Assembly (NCBI RefSeq): GCF_031846485.1
Contig: NZ_JAVRHQ010000023.1
Coordinates: 12,174 to 76,173, forward strand
DNA length: 64,000 nucleotides
Source of the DNA: Autumnicola tepida
GTDB lineage: Bacteria; Bacteroidota; Bacteroidia; Flavobacteriales; Flavobacteriaceae
Direction: 5' to 3'
Of this stretch, positions 18,001 to 26,053 are shown piece after piece (position 1 is the first letter of the stretch; every line of letters starts with the position of its first letter). The notes under the pieces were generated by a model. It was not told the origin of the DNA, did not search any database, and saw only the letters and a list, made by a program, of their open reading frames with translations. A program made the position numbers and the translations under genes.

Positions 18001-18795
18001 CATTAAAGTGGCAAGCGAGCCCAATACAGGAACCGGAATTTTCTTTTGGGATGGATAGATCTGGCTGGTCCAGTTATACTGGCCGCCATGCACGCCATTA
18101 GTTAGCAACGGGTGGTGAATGGCTATGATTATGGTCTTATCCTTATTTTTACTAATTTCAGACTCCACCTCAAGAAGCATTGCTTCACGGGTTTTTATAT
18201 TACAATCGTCATTAATCTTGGGATTATCGTCCCAATCTTCAAGGTACCATTGGGAATCGATAACAATCATTTCAATATTCTCGCTAATCTCCAACACCTC
18301 CAGTCCGCAGCCGGTATCTGGTGACCATTTAAGACGCTCATCAAAATTTTCCTTTAGGTATTCTGCTTCCCTTTCCAGGCCATCAATGCCCTTGCTGTAC
18401 CAGTCGTGGTTGCCAGGAATAAAAATCACGTGCCCGTCATAATCTTCAATCGCATCCAATTGCGCTTCCAATCGATATTCAGCATTCTCCCTGCCCGGGT
18501 CATCTTCCGCAGGCATTCCCACGGGATAAATATTGTCCCCCAGGAAAATGGAATAATTTTGAGGTTTATCAACTGAGTCCAGAAAACGCTTAAAAGCGAT
18601 CAGACCTTCTGAACTCCCCCCTTTTGGAGAATATCCTCCATCTCCCAGCAGGTAAAAGGATTTTTCAATTTCCTTATCATGAGGATAACCAAAATCCTCC
18701 TTCGGCTCTCCTTCCCTGTATTTTGGCCCTGAAGAAGAACATGAGCAAAGCAGTGCTACCACCAGTAAAGCGTATAAAATGTTATTTTTTATCAT
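15082..18795 (-). CDS. Metallophosphoesterase lipoprotein with kinase-like middle and C-terminal outer-membrane beta-barrel
   Basis: A 1237-residue lipoprotein (lipobox cysteine at residue 17 or 19). Residues 45-360 hold a calcineurin-like phosphoesterase with the full metal set: LLGDGGY (D52), FLGDNIYP (D87, N88), PGNHDWY (129-132), IHHP (227-228) and SGHEHS (303-306). A middle part carries GDWDRHQDQWRW (611-622) and PRDRDQVFSNFDG (638-650), which recalls the catalytic loop of atypical lipid or protein kinases. From about residue 880 the sequence becomes strand-turn-strand with GGDSGLRGYRQERF and an aromatic end, as in BamA/TamA-type surface-antigen barrels. It probably resides in the outer membrane and acts on a phosphorylated ligand. 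The phosphoesterase and barrel are well supported, the kinase-like part only by motif. Confidence 0.8.
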   Translation of the reverse strand: MIKNNILYALLVVALLCSCSSSGPKYREGEPKEDFGYPHDKEIEKSFYLLGDGGYSPKGGSSEGLIAFKRFLDSVDKPQNYSIFLGDNIYPVGMPAEDDPGRENAEYRLEAQLDAIEDYDGHVIFIPGNHDWYSKGIDGLEREAEYLKENFDERLKWSPDTGCGLEVLEISENIEMIVIDSQWYLEDWDDNPKINDDCNIKTREAMLLEVESEISKNKDKTIIIAIHHPLLTNGVHGGQYNWTSQIYPSQKKIPVPVLGSLATLMRTTGGVSIQDAQNERYKAMVQRLTTLAQQAERLIFVSGHEHSLQYIEDNNIKQVVAGSGSKASYVTLSNTGLFAYQGQGFAVLDVFEDGSSWISFYGNENNKPKLYYQKEIFPVPEYYDASVLPEHFPERFTTSVYPKEETDKGATFRTLWGERYRELYGKDIQFRVADLDTLYGGLEPVRAGGGHQTLSLRVKDSLGREYNFRRIRKEAIQFLQTVAYKDRPIESELDNTVAENLVKDFYTAAHPYAFLAIPTLSEAAGVAHTNPQLFYLPKQKKLGKFNAQHGDEVYMLVERPEENWLGYENFWSPNHDIVSTADMFERLRRDEKYSLDESAYVRARIFDMLIGDWDRHQDQWRWAEIEQEDGSRLFEPIPRDRDQVFSNFDGAFFGTLRALAGFANQFAVYGADLNNVQWFNISATGLDRSLLQNTGRQAWLEQAKYIKEHVTNEIIEKAFSKLPPETQGEATEDLIEKVKGRRDNIVDIAERYYEQFAKLAIVTGTDKDDFVDVTRMPEGKTRVTIFRNKDGERADILSDKIYDKKETKDIWIYALDDDDEITVEGDGDNYIYVRIIGGQNNDIYTICNKEKLKIYDHKSKPNTIKEGANAKFRFTDKYDINTYDKNKKNYKSASIIPAFGYNPDQGFKIGMETVYSVYGFKRNPFTSRHTLGGGIYFATGGFDLNYQGEFANIIGNYNLQVGAHFTSPNYSTNFFGFGNETTNYEDSRGMDYNRVRISRIGADFGFVNSTPFGSYFAWMANFEAVKVDATPERFVTENYPEDANFFDWNYFGGLDATYKYESYDNRLNPTRGMRFVLNLGGKMNTAQTDKHFGYFKPYLGFYNALTRNRKVVLKTHVQAHMNIGDDYEFYQAAQLGGDSGLRGYRQERFTGKTAFATGGDLRYSFDQFKTGFLPFQIGIFGGYDLGRVWNDFEDSSRWHDSYGGGLWINSADAINGTFSLFSGSEGARFSFGLDFRF

Positions 18796-18845
18796 AAACG
18801 GTTAAGTCGAATTTTGTAATTTGGCAGGAAAATAAGGATCGGTAT

Positions 18846-20030
18846 ATGAATAATCTCATTGAGAAAGCAGAAAAATTTGTACAAAATTTATTTAGAGAAG
18901 AACTTCCAAACACCTACATATATCACGATTATAAGCACACACAGCGTGTGGTTAAAAGTACCAAAGAATTGATCGATAATTCTGAAATTAATGTTAAACA
19001 AGAAGAAGCACTTATTCTTGCGGCATGGTTTCATGATACCGGATATACCAAAACATATAAAGGACACGAAGAAGAAAGTGTGAAAATTGCCACCTGCTTT
19101 CTTGAAGAAAACAATGCCACCAAAGACCTTATTAACCAGGTAAGTGCCCTTATTAAAGCAACAAAATTTAGCGTTGCGCCCCAGAATAAAGCTGAAATGA
19201 TCATAAGGGATGCGGATTCCTCTCATTTTGCCAAGGAATATTTTGAAGATGCCAGCGAATTTTTACGGCAGGAACTTGAGTTGCATAATGTCCAGAATTT
19301 TACCCATATCGAATGGTTGCAGGAAAACATTAAATTCTTTACTGAAAAGCACCGTTATTATACGGATTACGCGCTGAAGGAATGGAAGCCACAAAAGGAA
19401 GAAAATCTGCTAAACCTTATTGAATCCCAAAATAAGGCCCAGAAAAAGCTAAAAAAAGAAGAAAATAAAGCCAGGTTAAAAGCCCGTTATAAAAATGATA
19501 ATCCTGAACGCAGTATTCAGTCTATGTTCCGGGTGACTTTGAGAAACCACATTAAATTGAGTGACATTGCCGATACCAAAGCCAACATCCTGCTTTCGGT
19601 AAACGCAATAATTATTTCCCTGGCACTGGCCAATTTAATCCCAAAACTGGATGCGGCTTCCAATAAGCACCTGCTTATCCCAAGTATGATCTTGATCCTT
19701 TTTAGCGTTGCTTCAATTATTCTTTCCATAATGTCTACAAGGCCAAATATTACCAGTGGTGAATTTACAAGGGAACAGGTGGAAAGCAGGAAGGTAAACC
19801 TTCTCTTCTTTGGAAATTTCCACAAAATGCCATTTGAACAGTTTAAATGGGGAATGAAGGAGATGATTAAAGATAAAGACTACGTTTACGAATCTTTAAT
19901 GCTGGATTTGCACCTTTTGGGTAAGGTTTTGCACCGAAAATACCTTCTGCTCAGGCTTACCTACACCGTGTTTATGGTGGGAATAATAATTTCTGTCATA
20001 AGTTTCGTGGTTGGTTTCTACCTAATGTAA
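18846..20030 (+). CDS. HD-domain protein fused to a Pycsar-effector-type transmembrane domain (PycTM/DUF5706)
   Basis: A 394-residue protein. Residues 1-190 form an HD phosphohydrolase with the expected metal ligands: H31 (in YHDYKHT), H63-D64 (WFHDTGY) and D124 (IRDADSSH). A charged linker (about 190-225) leads to SMFRVTLRNHIKLSDIADTK and transmembrane helices near 240-262, 270-292 and 370-392. This C-terminal pattern matches PycTM/DUF5706, the membrane effector domain of Pycsar phage-defence systems. HD domains often cleave cyclic or phosphorylated nucleotides. No adenylate/uridylate cyclase gene is adjacent, so this is an effector-like protein without a visible partner. It converges on the GAF gene with a 9-base overlap at the 3' ends. 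Confidence 0.82.
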   Translation: MNNLIEKAEKFVQNLFREELPNTYIYHDYKHTQRVVKSTKELIDNSEINVKQEEALILAAWFHDTGYTKTYKGHEEESVKIATCFLEENNATKDLINQVSALIKATKFSVAPQNKAEMIIRDADSSHFAKEYFEDASEFLRQELELHNVQNFTHIEWLQENIKFFTEKHRYYTDYALKEWKPQKEENLLNLIESQNKAQKKLKKEENKARLKARYKNDNPERSIQSMFRVTLRNHIKLSDIADTKANILLSVNAIIISLALANLIPKLDAASNKHLLIPSMILILFSVASIILSIMSTRPNITSGEFTREQVESRKVNLLFFGNFHKMPFEQFKWGMKEMIKDKDYVYESLMLDLHLLGKVLHRKYLLLRLTYTVFMVGIIISVISFVVGFYLM

Positions 20031-22388
20031 TTCTTCCATCTCCTCATAGGTTATGGTTTTTTCTTGATTAGCATGATCGTGAATGGTATACAGCACCTCC
20101 ACTCTTATGGCTTTTAAGCCTATTACACCCTGAACATCCTGTAACTCCAGGAGCTCTATCTCCTTCCCGAGATATTTTTTAGCCTGAAGGTATTTGATAT
20201 ACCTCAAATATTCCCGTTCATCGCTTCGCTGTGAATAAACAATTGCTATTTTCCCTTTCTGGGTAACCCGCTCTTCAGTATTCTTGATGTAGGCTTTATC
20301 TATTCGCTTTTTAATAATCTCATAACGGGCATTATAAGTACCATCTACGTCAAATTTCTTTTCGTCCATACGGTAGCGTATAGACATGGTACTGCTGTAC
20401 ACAAGTATAAGTGACGCCGCATCAAGTTTTATAGGAGTTTCCTCCTGCAACTGGTAAAACCTGTTTTCCATTTCGCACATGGTGCTTAACTGCCAGAGCC
20501 GTAAATTATAAAGGTAAACTTTATTAAATGGTTTGTTATTCGCCATGGAGGCGCCAATATAGATATTATGGTCTACCCCATCGGTTTTGTAGCGTTCAAA
20601 ATAATGCGGATAAATTTTTTGCGCCTGTACCTGCTTCCTGTCAATATACCTGGACATGGTACGGTTTATACGTTGAACGGTATCATCATATTTCTTTCGT
20701 TCATCGTAAACAATACCTGTTTCAGGATTTAATTTTTTCTGATATTCGTTTACTTTTCGATTTAGTTCTTCAGATTGCTTTTTTAGGTGGGACATAATTG
20801 GATTTACTTCCTTTTGAAGAAGATTAAAAACCTTCTGCTCACTTGAAGCATTCAGGCTGTTTTCAAGATTTTCCTTAAAATCTGAAATCCTGTATTTCAC
20901 CTGTTCATATATAGGAAGCTCTTCCATTTCTAAAGCATCATCCATTATTTCCAGAATAAAATTCAGCTGATGCATAAGGTCTTTTTGAATAGCCTCATTT
21001 CTTGCTTCCGAAGAAGCCACAATATCTATTTGGCCGTAAAGCGGATAGATATCTTTAAACGTTATATCCTTAAAAGAAGCGAGCCCGTCATCATCCAGAT
21101 CTCTTATGAATTTTTTAGCTTCCTTTTCAAAAACCCACAGCACACTGGGGTGAATAGAAGTACATTCGCTTTGGATAATTGCCTTTACCCTGTTCTCAAA
21201 ATCGGTACGGTTTCTTTCTGTGGCTGTTACGATATATGGAAGAATATCATCGAGTTTTATGGCATTAATGCTGTGCAGTTCATTTTTTCTTTCAGAAATT
21301 AATTCCAGGACCCCCATCAATCTTCGGTTTTTTGCCACCGGTGCAAGGATACAGCTCTTAACACCGTTAGCATTAAGGTTTTCTGCCAGGGTTTTATTTT
21401 TGGCTTTCTCCCGGTAGGAATCCATATTGGCAACGGTAAAATAGCTATTCTCCTCAATAATTTTCTCATAGGCTTCCTCACCAAGATCTTCAGGATACAA
21501 TTCTTCAGAATTCCAAAGCATATAGCTCATAGATTCTTCAGAATCCATTCTCTCAAATTTCTTTTCGGAAGTATTATAGGCCGTGAATCCTACCTTGAGA
21601 TCAGGAATCTTATAAATAGACCTGAATATTTGCTGAAGATTAAGCAACTCCTCTTTTTGGGAAGATTCATTGTAAAGCAGTGTGGTCTTGAGCTTGGAAA
21701 TAGCATCATCTACAGTAACATCTGTAAGATTTACAATGGTAAAACCTTTAAAGATATAACTCTGTGGCGGGAATTTTTTCTTCCATAATTCAATATTTCC
21801 AATGTTCTGGATAAGCATATCCACATCTTCCTGGGTAATTTCCGGCGCATTCTCTTTAGGAATAATCTCTACAAAATCTCCGTTAAGGGCAATACGGTAG
21901 TGCCTTACCACCCCTTTTTCGTCAGGAATATCATAATAAAGAGGTTTGGAGAAACTTATATCGTAGCCGTAGCATGTTTGTAATATATTAATACATGCAT
22001 TTATATAGTAGGTATCTTCATCTACATTTCTTGTTTTCAACACAAAATCTTCTCCTGCAAGTTCCAGTATTTTTTTAAGCCTTTTAGAAGAGTTAAACAG
22101 GATATTATGGTAAGGGATTGAAACAGCTTTTATTTCATTATTGGTGAGGACGCTGGGGAACAAATCATGCAAAAGCACTTTTATAGGTTCCCTAAGTTTA
22201 TCCAGGTCTTTGGCATCATCAATTCCTTCTGAAAGTTCCGGAAATGTGGAGACATAATCCAGTACCTTTTCCATATATTCTTTAGCAATATCACTGTGTT
22301 GGTTTTCAAGTTCAGTCTTATATTGCTCAATAACTTTATGAAAACTGATTTTTATATCCAGGGGAAAATCGCTCAATTGGTCTTTCAT
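20022..22388 (-). CDS. Large GAF-domain protein, 788 residues
   Basis: A soluble protein with no signal peptide. A GAF-like region spans about residues 240-395: LQQIFRSIYKIPDLKVGFTA, then SCILAPVAKNRRLMGVLELI. Helical, charged segments with coiled-coil character follow (about 490-580). No kinase, cyclase, HTH or EAL/GGDEF domain is seen. GAF domains bind small ligands, including cyclic nucleotides, or sense redox state. The protein converges on the HD-PycTM gene, with stops overlapping by 9 bases, which puts a possible ligand sensor next to a possible nucleotide hydrolase and membrane effector. Partnership is only inferred from position, and the genes are on opposite strands. Confidence 0.75.
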   Translation of the reverse strand: MKDQLSDFPLDIKISFHKVIEQYKTELENQHSDIAKEYMEKVLDYVSTFPELSEGIDDAKDLDKLREPIKVLLHDLFPSVLTNNEIKAVSIPYHNILFNSSKRLKKILELAGEDFVLKTRNVDEDTYYINACINILQTCYGYDISFSKPLYYDIPDEKGVVRHYRIALNGDFVEIIPKENAPEITQEDVDMLIQNIGNIELWKKKFPPQSYIFKGFTIVNLTDVTVDDAISKLKTTLLYNESSQKEELLNLQQIFRSIYKIPDLKVGFTAYNTSEKKFERMDSEESMSYMLWNSEELYPEDLGEEAYEKIIEENSYFTVANMDSYREKAKNKTLAENLNANGVKSCILAPVAKNRRLMGVLELISERKNELHSINAIKLDDILPYIVTATERNRTDFENRVKAIIQSECTSIHPSVLWVFEKEAKKFIRDLDDDGLASFKDITFKDIYPLYGQIDIVASSEARNEAIQKDLMHQLNFILEIMDDALEMEELPIYEQVKYRISDFKENLENSLNASSEQKVFNLLQKEVNPIMSHLKKQSEELNRKVNEYQKKLNPETGIVYDERKKYDDTVQRINRTMSRYIDRKQVQAQKIYPHYFERYKTDGVDHNIYIGASMANNKPFNKVYLYNLRLWQLSTMCEMENRFYQLQEETPIKLDAASLILVYSSTMSIRYRMDEKKFDVDGTYNARYEIIKKRIDKAYIKNTEERVTQKGKIAIVYSQRSDEREYLRYIKYLQAKKYLGKEIELLELQDVQGVIGLKAIRVEVLYTIHDHANQEKTITYEEMEELH

Positions 22389-22404
22389 AGGCTAAAATAT
22401 AATT

Positions 22405-22412
22405 CAAAATTA
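22405..22412 (-). promoter_or_regulatory. Putative -7 element upstream of the GAF gene
   Basis: On the minus strand TAATTTTG matches TAnnTTTG, 16 bases before the GAF gene ATG at 22388. No -33 element was recognised. Confidence 0.4.
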
Positions 22413-22507
22413 CCTGTTCTGTAATTGATCGGATATTTACGAAGGGGAAATTAACAAATATTAACAATATTTTGTACAAAATCCTAAACAGTGCGAAAAC
22501 TGTTCTT

Positions 22508-22515
22508 TACTTTTG
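22508..22515 (+). promoter_or_regulatory. Putative -7 element upstream of the TlpA-like gene
   Basis: TACTTTTG matches the Bacteroidota TAnnTTTG element and ends 19 bases before the ATG at 22535. The -33 position is not convincing. Confidence 0.42.
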
Positions 22516-22534
22516 CACCAAATAAAAATGAATT

Positions 22535-23650
22535 ATGCGAAAGTTAATTATTATGGCAGCTATAGCCATAGTGGCCACTGGCTGTGAACAGGATAAAGGA
22601 TATTATCTTAACGGTAATATTGAAGGAGTCGAAAACGGCACAAATGTGTATATTTCTGAAATAAGTGATGAAACCAGAAGGCCTGAAGTTATTGATACGG
22701 TGCAGGTGGAAAATGGCAAATTTGAAGCAGACCTTGAAGAAAATGAAGGCCCAACAATGGCTTTTATTTCTATTGAAGGGCTGAATGGCAACATTATTTA
22801 TATTGCTGAAAATGAAGAAATAAATATTGAAGCTTATAAAGACAGCCTGAGAAGCTCCAGGATAACCGGCGGAAAAGAGAACCGTGCGCTTTCCCAGTAT
22901 ATGGACCATCTTAAGGAGACCAACAGGAAAGTGATGGCTGGAAGAAACGAAATGCGTGAGGCATACAGTGCCCAGGACACTGTAAAACTGGAAAGCCTTC
23001 AGGCAGCAGAAGATGAAATAAGGGATAACGATGCCGTTTCCAAAAAGAAAATTTTCAAAGAAAATAAAGATTCTTACGTTTCTCTTATGATCCTGATGGA
23101 TATGCTTAGGATGAAAGCTTATCCGGTAAAGGAAATTAAAGAAATGTATAATGAAATTCCTGAAAATCTTCAGAATACCGCTATTGGACAGGATTTAAAG
23201 GAAACCCTGGAAAAACAGGACGCCGTGGCGATTGGTAGTAAGGCTCCAAATTTTACTGCGCCTACACCTGAAGGGGAAAAACTTTCCCTAAAAGATGCTA
23301 TGGGTGAGGTAACCATTATCGATTTTTGGGCAGCATGGTGCAAACCCTGCCGTGCTGAAAATCCTAATGTGGTTAAAATATATAACAAGTACCACGACCA
23401 GGGCCTAAATATTATTGGCGTTTCCCTGGATCGTCCCGGCCAGAAAGACAAATGGCTGGAAGCGATTGAAGAGGACGGCCTCGAATGGCAGCATGTATCT
23501 AATTTGCAGTTCTGGCAGGATCCTGTTGCCCAGCTCTACAACATCAGATCTATTCCCGCTACTTTTATACTTGATGAAAATGGGGAAATTGTGGCCAGGG
23601 ATTTACGTGGCGACGAACTTGAAGCCAAAGTAGACGAGCTTTTAAATTAG
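22535..23650 (+). CDS. TlpA-family thiol-disulfide oxidoreductase with DUF4369 N-terminal domain
   Basis: A 371-residue exported protein. Its N-terminus has a short hydrophobic signal ending at a cysteine (IAIVATGC), so it is probably a lipoprotein. Residues 20-115 form a DUF4369-type beta domain (YYLNGNIEGVENGTNVYIS). The C-terminal thioredoxin fold (about 235-371) has the active site WAAWCKPCRAEN (CKPC) and the cis-proline segment RSIPATFIL. Such Bacteroidota proteins reduce periplasmic disulfides, for example for cytochrome c maturation or metabolic sensing. It is a single gene with its own -7 element and a strong terminator downstream. The family is certain, the client unknown. Confidence 0.92.
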   Translation: MRKLIIMAAIAIVATGCEQDKGYYLNGNIEGVENGTNVYISEISDETRRPEVIDTVQVENGKFEADLEENEGPTMAFISIEGLNGNIIYIAENEEINIEAYKDSLRSSRITGGKENRALSQYMDHLKETNRKVMAGRNEMREAYSAQDTVKLESLQAAEDEIRDNDAVSKKKIFKENKDSYVSLMILMDMLRMKAYPVKEIKEMYNEIPENLQNTAIGQDLKETLEKQDAVAIGSKAPNFTAPTPEGEKLSLKDAMGEVTIIDFWAAWCKPCRAENPNVVKIYNKYHDQGLNIIGVSLDRPGQKDKWLEAIEEDGLEWQHVSNLQFWQDPVAQLYNIRSIPATFILDENGEIVARDLRGDELEAKVDELLN

Positions 23651-23666
23651 AATTAGAAATTGATAT

Positions 23667-23704
23667 AAACAGAAAAAGCGCCATGGAGGGCGCTTTTTCT
23701 GTTT
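23667..23704. terminator. Perfect 16-bp hairpin, bidirectional terminator
   Basis: Arms AAACAGAAAAAGCGCC and GGCGCTTTTTCTGTTT are exact inverted complements around a 6-base loop. T-runs lie on both strands. It lies between the convergent TlpA-like and SIMPL genes and can end transcription from both. Confidence 0.88.
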
Positions 23705-23720
23705 TAAAGTTTTTACTAGA

Positions 23721-24404
23721 TTACATTATTTCAAACCCAAGATTTACCTCCACTGTTATTTCCATTTCACCAGGTGCTATAGTTTCACGGTTTTCCCTGC
23801 TCTCGTCCATAGCCGCCATTTTATAAACCGGCTGAAAATTACGCGTAGTCATTTCGCTAATATAAATCGCTTTCCCAATACGTTGGCCTAAAGGCTCCAC
23901 AAGTTCTTCAGCTTTTTCACGGCCATCTAAAACCGCTTTTTTTCTGGCTTCACTTTCATATTTCTCATATTCAGAAGACTTAAACTCCACTCCGTCAATG
24001 CGATTAAGGCCGTTCTCCAGGAGTCCGGACATAATATTCTCATAATCTTTAATATCTTCTAAAGTAATGGAGATCGCCTGATTGGCAGCATAGGAATATG
24101 TTTTGTCGTTATAATTGTAGTTTTTGTTCAGATTGATATAATCCGTATGTATATTTTTCTCGGGAACCCCACTATTCTTTAAAAATTTGATAATTGCATT
24201 TACCGCTTGGTCATTTTCTTTTTTTACCGCAACTGCACTTTCTCCTTCATGCTCTATGCGAGATTTAATGATCACCTGGTCCGGCACAACATTCACAGTG
24301 CCTTTTCCGGTAACATTTACCGCATTTACAGGCTGGTTTTGTGCTTGAGAATTTATTCCTGTAGCAAAAATTATTGCCAACAGAAGGATGAGTTTTTTTA
24401 CCAT
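23721..24404 (-). CDS. SIMPL (DUF541) domain periplasmic protein
   Basis: A 227-residue protein with a signal peptide (KKLILLLAIIFATGINSQAQ, cleaved near residue 21). The SIMPL domain is visible from NAVNVTGKGTVNVVPDQVII through ISITLEDIKDYENIMSGLLE and ARKKAVLDGREKAEELVEPL, ending with EITVEVNLGFEI. The length is usual for the family. SIMPL proteins are periplasmic or outer-membrane-associated; some affect oxidative-stress resistance, but the mechanism is not settled. It is a single gene between the bidirectional terminator and the rhomboid gene (42-base gap), and may share a transcript with the latter. Confidence 0.9.
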   Translation of the reverse strand: MVKKLILLLAIIFATGINSQAQNQPVNAVNVTGKGTVNVVPDQVIIKSRIEHEGESAVAVKKENDQAVNAIIKFLKNSGVPEKNIHTDYINLNKNYNYNDKTYSYAANQAISITLEDIKDYENIMSGLLENGLNRIDGVEFKSSEYEKYESEARKKAVLDGREKAEELVEPLGQRIGKAIYISEMTTRNFQPVYKMAAMDESRENRETIAPGEMEITVEVNLGFEIM

Positions 24405-24446
24405 AATTTTCTTCTTTTATTATAGATAATCAAGAAAAATACCACA

Positions 24447-25094
24447 TTAGATTTTTCCCATTTTTTGCAGTACAAAAAGTACAACTATTGGGAGCGCAAG
24501 TAAGATTACCATTAGTAAGTGGCTTTCAAAAACCCAGGGCGCAAGAATTAGGGTTAAAAGATATCCTCCTGCCGCACCTCCAAAGTGCGCGTCGTGTCCT
24601 ATATTTCCAACCTGCCTTTTCATCCCGTAAATAGTATAAAGCAAATATCCTATTCCGAAGATATAAGCAGGCATGGGAATTATAAAAAACAGGCCCAGGG
24701 TCATGTCCGGATAAAGTAAAATAGCAGAATAGAGGATTCCCATTACAGCCCCACTGGCACCCACAGCCCTGTAAAAAGGTTCATCCCTGTGAAAAAAGTA
24801 CGAAAGCAAATTCCCCAATATCAGGCTTGCCAGATAAACCGTCACGAATCCTGTGCTGCCAAGTTGATAGATCACCACATTTGCGAAGAAATACAGCGTA
24901 AGCATATTTACAAAAAGATGAGTGGTGTTTACATGAAGAAAACCGGAAGTAAGGATCTGGTATTTGGCGCCCCTGTTAATATCGCCGACATTAAATTTAT
25001 ACTTTTCAAAAAAGGCATTATCATTAAAACCTTTAAATGAAATGATAACGTTAGCTGCAATCACTATTATAGTAGCCAGATTCAATTCTCCCAT
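24447..25094 (-). CDS. Rhomboid-family intramembrane serine protease
   Basis: A 215-residue membrane protein with about six transmembrane helices. The catalytic serine lies in RAVGASGAVMGILY (GxSG) and the histidine in HDAHFGGAAGGYL, the two motifs that define rhomboids. The L1-loop segment (YQILTSGFLHVNTTHLFVNM) carries the family's H..HL.NM pattern. It would cleave membrane-protein segments within the inner membrane; the substrate is unknown. It is divergent from the acyltransferase gene, and the two share a 52-base intergenic space with two opposed -7 elements. Confidence 0.93.
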   Translation of the reverse strand: MGELNLATIIVIAANVIISFKGFNDNAFFEKYKFNVGDINRGAKYQILTSGFLHVNTTHLFVNMLTLYFFANVVIYQLGSTGFVTVYLASLILGNLLSYFFHRDEPFYRAVGASGAVMGILYSAILLYPDMTLGLFFIIPMPAYIFGIGYLLYTIYGMKRQVGNIGHDAHFGGAAGGYLLTLILAPWVFESHLLMVILLALPIVVLFVLQKMGKI

Positions 25095-25113
25095 ACCTAT
25101 GTAAGTTTAGTGC

Positions 25114-25132
25114 CAAATATACCATATATTTG
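25114..25132. promoter_or_regulatory. Back-to-back -7 elements of divergent genes
   Basis: TATATTTG occurs on the minus strand at 25114-25121 and on the plus strand at 25125-25132. They lie 19 bases before the rhomboid ATG and 14 bases before the acyltransferase ATG. Both fit TAnnTTTG. Because they are so close, polymerase binding at one should hinder the other. Confidence 0.5.
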
Positions 25133-25146
25133 CTGAAAGTTTTTTT

Positions 25147-26052
25147 ATGCATGCCCTTGTTTTCTGGATGGTTTATCCGGTATTATGGATAATTTCAATT
25201 CTTCCCTTCAGGCTTTTCTATGCTGTCTCAGATGTTGTTTATTTTTTAGTGTACTACGTTATTGGCTACCGAAAAAAAGTAGTGGCAGATAACTTAAAGC
25301 TGGTTTTTCCCGAGAAAAGTGATAAGGAGCGTTTTCACATAAGAAAAAAGTTTTATTCCCATATGTGTGACATGTTCCTGGAAATGATAAAAAGCTTATC
25401 CATATCCAACAGGGAACTTAAAAAACGTTTTGTCTTTACCAATCCTGAAGAAGTATTACGCCTTCAGGAGAATAATAAAAGCATTGTTCTTATGTGCGGC
25501 CATTATGCCAGTTATGAATGGATGATTGCCCTGCAATTATATGGAATTAAAATAAGGGCGTACGGCGTCTATAAAAAGATAAAAAACCCTTATTTCGATA
25601 AGCTGGTAAAAGGCATCCGGAGCAAATTCAATGGGGAACTTATTCCCACTTCCAAAGCCACGATGACCATTACAAAGCACGAAAAGGAAAACAAAAGAGG
25701 CATTTACGCCATGATTGCAGACCAATCCCCAAAAATGGCAAGATCTAAATACTGGGCAGACTTTATGAATATTAAAGTTCCCGTATTTACAGGTTCAGAA
25801 AAACTGGCCAGGGAATTTAATACGGCTGTTATTTATCTTCATGTTGAAAAAGTAAGCCGTGGACATTATGTTGCCACTCTAATAAATATTACTGATAATG
25901 CGCAGGAAGAAGTTCCAAATAAAATAACAAGAACCTACCTCGATCTTCTTGAAGAACAAATTAGGAATAAACCCGAATTTTATCTCTGGACGCATAAAAG
26001 GTGGAAACATAGAAACACCCCTCTTCCGGAAGGCGCTAAGATTATAGATTGA
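25147..26052 (+). CDS. Lipid A / lysophospholipid acyltransferase, LpxL-HtrB family
   Basis: A 301-residue protein anchored by an N-terminal hydrophobic segment (about residues 3-35). The catalytic HX4E motif is MCGHYASYEWM. Later blocks include GVYKKIKNPYFDKLV and MIADQSPKM, which fit LpxL/HtrB acyltransferases. These add secondary acyl chains to lipid A or related lipids on the cytoplasmic face of the inner membrane. The C-terminal LWTHKRWKHR is also family-typical. It is a single gene, divergent from the rhomboid and convergent with glmM (one-base gap). The acyl donor and exact acceptor cannot be read from sequence. Confidence 0.92.
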   Translation: MHALVFWMVYPVLWIISILPFRLFYAVSDVVYFLVYYVIGYRKKVVADNLKLVFPEKSDKERFHIRKKFYSHMCDMFLEMIKSLSISNRELKKRFVFTNPEEVLRLQENNKSIVLMCGHYASYEWMIALQLYGIKIRAYGVYKKIKNPYFDKLVKGIRSKFNGELIPTSKATMTITKHEKENKRGIYAMIADQSPKMARSKYWADFMNIKVPVFTGSEKLAREFNTAVIYLHVEKVSRGHYVATLINITDNAQEEVPNKITRTYLDLLEEQIRNKPEFYLWTHKRWKHRNTPLPEGAKIID

Positions 26053-26053
26053 A

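Noticed and set aside
18846..22388. Complete Pycsar defence system
   Set aside because: Only an effector-like domain is present. No cyclase gene is adjacent, and the neighbouring GAF gene is on the opposite strand without a cyclase domain.
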